Assembly (NCBI GenBank): GCA_036381495.1
Contig: DASVCS010000147.1
Span: 1 to 64,000 of the forward strand
Reading direction: 5' to 3'
Source: DASVCS01 sp036381495
Lineage (GTDB): Bacteria > Gemmatimonadota > Gemmatimonadetes > Longimicrobiales > RSA9
DNA length: 64,000 nucleotides
Positions 59,628 through 64,000 of this stretch are shown here, piece by piece. The notes under the pieces were generated by a model that was given only the letters and a program-made list of their open reading frames with translations, was not told the DNA's origin and made no database searches. Both the position numbers and the translations under genes were made by a program. Positions within the stretch are counted from its first letter, which is position 1. Each line of letters opens with the position of its first letter.

Positions 59628-60113
59628 ATGCTGTCGGCACTCGGCATCGCGGTCATGCTCGTCGCACTGCTGCTGATCCCGTTCGGCCTTCCCGGCCTCT
59701 GGATCATGATCCTCGTCCTGGCCGCGGCGACGTACAGCGGAGAGGTCGGACCGATCGTGCTGGTCACGCTGGCGCTGGTCGCCGCCGGCGCGGAGCTGGT
59801 CGAGTTCCTCCTGGTCAAGCGGTTCAGCGCGCGCTACGGCGGCACGCGGCTCGCCTTCTGGGGCGCGATCATCGGCGGAGTCGCGGGGACGATCATCGGC
59901 GTGCCGATCCCGATCATCGGCTCCGTCATCGCCGGGATCCTCGGGACCTTCGCCGGTGCGGCCGCCGCCACGCTCTGGCAGACACGCCACCTGCCCTCCG
60001 CCGCGCGCGTGGGTTGGGGCGTGATGCTCGCGCGGATCTTCGCCGTGGGCGTGAAGACGGCCGCCGGCGTCGGGATCCTGGCCGTGGGCGCCGCGGCGCT
60101 GGTGTTCGCGTGA
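59628..60113 (+). CDS. DUF456 family membrane protein
   Basis: 161 residues, almost wholly hydrophobic, with about five membrane helices. Family pattern: IPFGLPGLWIMILVLAAATY, LVKRFSARYGGTRLAFWGAI and the Gly-rich helix pair VAGTIIGVPIPIIGSVIAGI, GTFAGAAAATLW, then VGVKTAAGVGILAVG. DUF456 proteins are small bacterial membrane proteins of unknown function; the Gly-zipper helices suggest tight helix packing. ATG 59628 is used (GGAAGG nine bases upstream); ATG 59619 is in frame but too close to it. Confidence 0.85.
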   Translation: MLSALGIAVMLVALLLIPFGLPGLWIMILVLAAATYSGEVGPIVLVTLALVAAGAELVEFLLVKRFSARYGGTRLAFWGAIIGGVAGTIIGVPIPIIGSVIAGILGTFAGAAAATLWQTRHLPSAARVGWGVMLARIFAVGVKTAAGVGILAVGAAALVFA

Positions 60114-60330
60114 GGGGCGCGCGCCGCGCATCGGTGACCGGCGATCGGGCTGGATCCGGCGGCTGGAGCGATTCGCCCGCGGGTTAGGAGCCGCTCGGCC
60201 GCTCGCCCCGCTCGTACCGCCGGCGCGTTCGACTCCGAAACGACGCGACAACCGCTCTCGGCCGCCGGCCGACCACCGGATGTCACGTCGACGACCCGGC
60301 CGCCGGCACCGCGGCATCCCGGATCCGATC

Positions 60331-60840
60331 CTACGCCTCCAGCCCCCCGGCCTGCTGCGCGTCCGGGTTGACCACCCGCTCCGCCAGATCCGTGAGGCGC
60401 TGATCCGTGTCCCCTTCTTCGTCCAGCGTGCGCTGGAGCATGCGCGCGGCCTCCGTGAAGCCGAGCCGCTCGGCGTAGGTCCGCGCCGTGCCGTATCCCG
60501 CGATCTCGTAGTGCTCGACGCGCTGCGCCTGGCCGATCAGCCCGGCATCGCGCACATCGGGGTCCCCCTCCTCCTCGATGATCTCGCGGCCCTGCCGGAT
60601 CAGCCCCTCCATCCCCTTGCACTTGTGGCCCCTCAGGTCGATCCCGAGATCGTCGGAGATCCGCTCGAGACGCTGGACCTGCTCCCGCGTGACGTCGACA
60701 TGCTCCTGCAAGGCGCTCCGCAACTCGGGATGGCGCGCCGCATCGGCCATCCGCGGGAGCGCGTCGATGATCTGCCGCTCCGCACTGTAGAGGTCCTTCA
60801 GTTCGAGCGCGAAGAGGTCTTCCAGCGAATCCAGTCTCAT
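60331..60840 (-). CDS. DUF892 ferritin-like protein (YciE/YciF type)
   Basis: 169 residues, a four-helix ferritin-like bundle. Family marks: SLEDLFALELKDLYSAERQI, EHVDVTREQVQRLERI, GLIGQAQRVEHYEIAGYGTA (ExxH), and LDEEGDTDQRLTDLAE. Glu and His at expected di-iron positions are present. Known relatives are stress-induced, and a mild iron-oxidising role is suspected. ATG 60840 follows GGGAGTGAAC; the longer frame to 61380 passes through the composite repeat and is rejected. It is divergent from the superoxide dismutase gene, so both may answer to oxidative or general stress. Confidence 0.9.
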   Translation of the reverse strand: MRLDSLEDLFALELKDLYSAERQIIDALPRMADAARHPELRSALQEHVDVTREQVQRLERISDDLGIDLRGHKCKGMEGLIRQGREIIEEEGDPDVRDAGLIGQAQRVEHYEIAGYGTARTYAERLGFTEAARMLQRTLDEEGDTDQRLTDLAERVVNPDAQQAGGLEA

Positions 60841-61373
60841 GTTCACTCCCGCGATCGGTGGGTGGACGACGTTCTGCGGGTGCCCCCTCGTGGCGCGCGC
60901 AACGGGCGGGGCGGATGCAAGACGGGTGCCCTGGGGTGGCGGCGCCGTTGGCGCCGCCGGGCTAGGGCTGGGGCTGGGGCTGGGGCTGGGGATTGCCCGG
61001 GAGGGGTGCGGCGGACGGGAGGACTGCCCGGGCGTGGCCGGGAACGGCTGGGAACTGCCGGGAACGGGAGCGGGAGCGGAAGCGTTTAGGGGAACGGGAT
61101 GGGGGCGGCCGGGAACGGGAACGGGAGCGGGAGCGTTGACGGGGCGAGGGGGGCTTCGCCTCGGGTCGCGGGGAGGGGCGGCGGAGCGGTGGCAGGGGAT
61201 GCGCACGCGCACGCGCACGCGCCCGTCGTCGGCCGTTTCCGTGCCCGCCGGCCGGGTCCGGGGCGCCCGCAAACGCCGGTAGCGGCGGGGCCCCGGAAAC
61301 CCTACCTTGTCCCTGCAGTTCTCTTGTGTCGACACGATCCGGATCCACTTCATCCGAGACGAGGAGGAACGCC
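60841..61373. other. 533-bp divergent intergenic region, mostly repeat
   Basis: It lies between the DUF892 gene and sodA and is largely filled by composite repeat copy B (60938-61150) and GCGCAC alternations (61200-61225). The last ~60 bases before sodA are the likely promoter area, with an AGGAGG ribosome site at 61361-61366. No gene is supported. Confidence 0.6.
60938..61150 (+). repeat. composite intergenic repeat, copy B
   Basis: A 9-bp hairpin GGCGGCGCC-GTT-GGCGCCGCC (60938-60958) is followed by GGGCTAG and GGGCTGG tracts (60959-60990), ATTGCCCGGGAGGGG, CGGGAACGG/CGGGAGCGG tracts, a diverged form of the AACGTTTACG module (AAGCGTTTAGGGGAACGGGA) and GGGGGCGGCCGGGAACGG. The order matches copy A. 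It lies in the divergent promoter region of sodA. Confidence 0.85.
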
Positions 61374-61988
61374 ATGGCATACGAACTTCCGCCGCTTCCG
61401 TACGCGTACGACGCGCTCGAGAAGGTGATCGATGAGCAGACCATGCACCTGCACCACGACAAGCACCACGCAGGGTACGTCAACAACCTGAACGCCGCGC
61501 TCGAGAAACACCCGGAGCTCCAGGACAGGAGCCCCGAAGACCTGCTGCGCAACATCTCGCAGGTGCCGGAGGACATCCGCACCGCCGTGCGCAACAACGG
61601 CGGCGGTCACGTCAACCACAGCATGTTCTGGCAGATCATGAGCCCGAACGGCGGCGGCGAGCCGACCGGCGCGATCGCGGACGCGATCCGCAGCGCGTTC
61701 GGCAGCTTCGAGGACTTCAAGGCGAAGTTCAACGACGCGGGCGCGAAGCGCTTCGGCAGCGGCTGGGCGTGGCTCATCCGCACGAAGGACGGCCGCCTCG
61801 ACGTCATCAGCACCGCCAACCAGGACAGTCCGCTCATGGACGGCCATTACCCGATCCTGGGCAACGATGTCTGGGAGCACGCCTACTACCTGCGCTACCA
61901 GAACCGCCGGCCCGACTACCTCAAGGCCTGGTGGGACATCGTCAACTGGGACGAGGTGAACCGCCGGCTGGAACAGGCGGGACGGTAA
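61374..61988 (+). CDS. sodA: superoxide dismutase, Fe/Mn family
   Basis: Converts superoxide to oxygen and hydrogen peroxide in the cytoplasm. 204 residues, standard length. Metal ligands: His27 in MHLHHDKHHAGYV, His in GGGHVNHSMFW, Asp and His in GNDVWEHAYYLRYQ. The GGGHVNHSMFWQIMSPNGGG and GSGWAWLI segments fit manganese-type enzymes, but iron use cannot be excluded. ATG 61374 with AGGAGG nine bases upstream decides the start over the longer frame. Ends at a pair of GC hairpins. Confidence 0.97.
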   Translation: MAYELPPLPYAYDALEKVIDEQTMHLHHDKHHAGYVNNLNAALEKHPELQDRSPEDLLRNISQVPEDIRTAVRNNGGGHVNHSMFWQIMSPNGGGEPTGAIADAIRSAFGSFEDFKAKFNDAGAKRFGSGWAWLIRTKDGRLDVISTANQDSPLMDGHYPILGNDVWEHAYYLRYQNRRPDYLKAWWDIVNWDEVNRRLEQAGR

Positions 61989-62026
61989 CGCGGTCGAGGC
62001 ACCGCTCCGGCGCGGCGCACGCGGGT

Positions 62027-62052
62027 CGCAAGCCCGCCGCGGCGGGCTTGCG
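62027..62052. terminator. 26-bp perfect palindrome after sodA
   Basis: CGCAAGCCCGCCG followed directly by its reverse complement CGGCGGGCTTGCG. It lies 40 bp after the sodA stop. It may serve as an RNA-stabilising or pausing hairpin before the terminator at 62091. Confidence 0.55.
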
Positions 62053-62090
62053 GCTCCGAACCGGCGGACGGAAACGTCCCCGGGGAAACG

Positions 62091-62135
62091 CGGGGGCGGG
62101 CGGCTTCAGCGCCGCCTGCCCCCGCGCTCCTTTCG
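62091..62135 (+). terminator. intrinsic-terminator-like hairpin for sodA
   Basis: Stem CGGGGGCGGGCGGC / GCCGCCTGCCCCCG (one G-T pair) with loop TTCAGC at 62091-62124, followed by CGCTCCTTTCGTT. The T-run is weak. It also lies at the 3' side of the convergent propeller gene (ends 62149), so it could serve both. Confidence 0.6.
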
Positions 62136-62148
62136 TTCGGCCGCCGCG

Positions 62149-63339
62149 TCAGCGACCCCTGATGATCCTCAGGCGCGACACGTAGGGCACATCGAGTCCG
62201 TCGCTCACGACGACGTACAGATGCTCCAAGGTGGCGTGGACGACGGGCGGGCGCCCTGGCGTGAGCGGGACCGGCATCGGGAGCGCCATACGCCCGAGAT
62301 ACTCGCCGCTCTCCCGGAACACGTCCACGAACGTCCCCGGAGGCACGCCGGCCACATCCGCGAAGACGTAGATGTGCCCCGCATTGTCGGGCACGATCCC
62401 GTACACGATCGGCTTGGTCTCGGGGAGCGCTTCGAGTTGCTCGGCGCGGAGCTCCGGCCGTCGGGCCCAGCGCTTCCGAACGTACTCGCGTTCGGCTTCC
62501 CCCAGCGGCGGGGCCGTGACCGGCAGGCTGAAAACCAGCGTGGTGTCCCCCTCCAAGCTGCGCCGGTAGATGCGGTACTCCCGCGAATCCGCGAACCAGA
62601 TGCTGCCGTCGGCACCGGCTGCGGCCACGATGGAGCCGCCGTAGTCCATCAACGGCATCGACCCGTTCGCCACCATGCGCTGCGTGTACTCGAGTGGAGG
62701 GAACGTGTCCGCGCGCTCGAAGCCCGGAGCGTACCGGACGGGGTAGAAGAAGATACGCGCACCGAACCGATCGTCCGGGAATGCCGGTATCCAGTCGATG
62801 TAGCCCCCGTCGTACAGAATCGTCTGCCGTGGCGGACCGTACCCCACGATGCTCCGCCGATGGCTCTCGAGGAAGGCGCCGTCGGGCGCGAACGCAGAGA
62901 ACCGCATCGTGCCATCATCCAGCACCCAGAGGGTGTCTCCCGCTCCCATGGTCAGCACCCACGCGCCCGCGAACTCGCCGGGTCCTCGTCCTTTGCGTCC
63001 GATCGTATGCGAGAACGTGCCATCGGGGTGAAAAACCCGGATGTCCTGCGACATCCAGTCCAGCACGTAGATCCTCCCTCGGGAGTCCGAGACGACCGAT
63101 ACTACATCACTGAACTGTTCCGGCTCCGGGCCCTCCGCCGCCGCGGTACCCAGCCGGAGGTCTTCCTCGAGCCGCCACGCCGTCTCCCGGGTCCAGATCG
63201 GGCCGCCTGCATTGTCGACGACGACACGCTGGGCGTCGTCAGTCCCAGCCCGCGCAGCTTCGGTGCGGTCTGCCTGGCCGCCGGAACAACCGACGACCGC
63301 AAGCGCAAGGACCACGGTCGGTAGGATTCGAGCGCCCAT
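62149..63339 (-). CDS. 6-bladed beta-propeller lipoprotein
   Basis: 396 residues. Signal peptide with lipobox AVVGC (then SGGQADR), followed by propeller repeats: VVSVVSDSRGRIYVLDWMSQ, HTIGRKGRGPGEFAGAWVL, DTLWVLDDGTMRFSAF, and IVYGIVPDNAGHIYVFADVA. The GRKGRGPGEF signature is almost identical to that of the partial gene at 63661 on the other strand, so the pair probably arose by duplication. ATG 63339 is chosen because the signal peptide starts there (GARILPTVVLALAVV); the ribosome site is weak. Ligand and function are unknown. Confidence 0.88.
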   Translation of the reverse strand: MGARILPTVVLALAVVGCSGGQADRTEAARAGTDDAQRVVVDNAGGPIWTRETAWRLEEDLRLGTAAAEGPEPEQFSDVVSVVSDSRGRIYVLDWMSQDIRVFHPDGTFSHTIGRKGRGPGEFAGAWVLTMGAGDTLWVLDDGTMRFSAFAPDGAFLESHRRSIVGYGPPRQTILYDGGYIDWIPAFPDDRFGARIFFYPVRYAPGFERADTFPPLEYTQRMVANGSMPLMDYGGSIVAAAGADGSIWFADSREYRIYRRSLEGDTTLVFSLPVTAPPLGEAEREYVRKRWARRPELRAEQLEALPETKPIVYGIVPDNAGHIYVFADVAGVPPGTFVDVFRESGEYLGRMALPMPVPLTPGRPPVVHATLEHLYVVVSDGLDVPYVSRLRIIRGR

Positions 63340-63660
63340 GATTTCTGAGGTATCTGGGTGACGTGTGGCTGGCCGAAACGCACGGCCCGTCACGCTGATT
63401 CGCCATGTGCCGTGCGCCGGGCGGCGATAAGTGTACACGAGGGTCCGGCCGCGCACGACTCGGGTCGACTTCAAGCAGGTCTTTGTAATGAACGCCACGA
63501 TCGCATCCCGCAGACCTCGTGGATAGTTTGTGCGGTGCCCGGCGTTCCCTCGGACCGACCAGCACCATGCGGTGCAGACTCGCGTCCTGAAATGAGCACC
63601 CGGCATCCCGTGTGGCCATTGACGGTGCAGACCTCAGGTACTCCCCATTTGGAGGTTGCG
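63340..63660. other. 321-bp divergent intergenic region between two propeller genes
   Basis: No gene is supported. The region should hold both divergent promoters. The ribosome site GGAGG (63651-63655) is five bases before the GTG start of the plus-strand gene. It is moderately A+T-richer than average around 63420-63500. Confidence 0.5.
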
Positions 63661-64000
63661 GTGCGACCGGCTCGTGCATGTTTCTCGGAGATCCTGACCA
63701 CGACGCGGCGTTCTCCGGCTCTCGACTTTCGTGTTTTGGTGCTGGGTCTTGCGCTGACGGCGATCGATGCTTCTCGCGCGCCGGCCATGCAGCAGCAAAT
63801 CAAGGCCGAGCACGTGCTGACGCTCGGATCGGAGGGCGGCCAGGGCATCATCCCGGGGATGGTGCGGTCCGTGGTCCGGGATCGGGCCGGACAGTTCTGG
63901 ATCACCGTCTATTCGAGCGAGCCGCCGATCGTCTTCGATGCGCAGGGCCGGTTCCGTTTCACGGTGGGCCGCAAGGGAAGAGGGCCGGGCGAGTTCACAG
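63661..64000 (+). CDS. 6-bladed beta-propeller protein, N-terminal part (cut by window end)
   Basis: An open frame from GTG 63661, with GGAGG five bases upstream, to the window edge, at least 113 codons. It starts VRPARACFSEILTT and has a hydrophobic signal segment (FRVLVLGLALTAIDASRAPA) followed by MQQQIKAEHVLTLGSEGG, then the propeller repeat SVVRDRAGQFWITVYSSEP and FTVGRKGRGPGEF. The same signature occurs in the divergent lipoprotein gene at 62149. There is no lipobox Cys, so it may be periplasmic rather than lipid-anchored. The rest of the gene lies outside the window. Confidence 0.8.
   Translation, partial: MRPARACFSEILTTTRRSPALDFRVLVLGLALTAIDASRAPAMQQQIKAEHVLTLGSEGGQGIIPGMVRSVVRDRAGQFWITVYSSEPPIVFDAQGRFRFTVGRKGRGPGEFT

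Overview
The window is high-GC DNA from a Gram-negative, probably aerobic bacterium. Evidence for an outer membrane is a TonB-dependent receptor and several lipobox proteins; Fe/Mn superoxide dismutase and a sigma-54 activator fit an aerobic heterotroph. The ADOP-type permease, repeated 6-bladed beta-propeller lipoproteins, salvage-type B12 operon and glucosylglycerol-type osmolyte genes would suit Gemmatimonadota or a related phylum, but there is no rRNA or marker gene here to prove it. No tRNA, rRNA, CRISPR array, transposase or phage gene was seen.

Layout. 0-8 kb: sigma-54 activator divergent from a membrane GGDEF protein, a metal-binding HMA protein, two unknown proteins, topoisomerase IB and a phospholipase D/cardiolipin synthase. 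8.5-12.7 kb: a three-gene ABC system (GldA-like ATPase, fused permease/GldG-like protein, DUF4340). 12.7-17.4 kb: Tag glycosylase, CDP-alcohol phosphatidyltransferase, small lipoprotein, GNAT, membrane/coiled-coil protein, TyrRS. 17.7-23.8 kb: secreted amidohydrolase, sugar nucleotidyltransferase, Na+/solute symporter and galactokinase, probably a sugar-use group. 24.0-35.0 kb: a tightly overlapping minus-strand B12 operon under a cobalamin riboswitch: BtuF-like, BtuB-like, a BtuG-like propeller lipoprotein, CobS, CobC-like, CobA/O, CobT, CobQ, CobU. 35.2-44.7 kb: a lower-GC island with an ADOP permease, a frameshifted regulator and what looks like an undescribed RiPP (ribosomal peptide) cluster. 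45-53 kb: propeller lipoprotein, methyltransferase, a 1324-residue beta-rich protein and a nonsense-interrupted DNase-I-fold gene. 53.6-64 kb: GH20 hexosaminidase, Gfo/Idh oxidoreductase, glucosylglycerol-phosphate synthase with HAD phosphatase, DUF456, DUF892 ferritin-like, SOD, and two propeller proteins, one cut by the window edge.

The best candidate for a new system is 37.7-44.7 kb: a radical SAM/SPASM maturase; translationally coupled to it an LpxL-like acyltransferase homologue that lacks the usual HX4(D/E) acid and carries a wHTH-like tail; a 65-residue precursor with an acidic leader and a Cys/Asp/Asn core; a membrane M50 protease with a PqqD-like N-terminus; and an alpha-helical, possibly TPR-like, protein. 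A second notable feature is a composite intergenic repeat (GC hairpin, telomere-like GGGCTA/GGGCTG tracts, TTGCCCGG box, and a separate AACGTTTACGTTTACGGG module) that recurs across the window, supplies stop codons to two genes and probably lengthens the N-terminus of a third.
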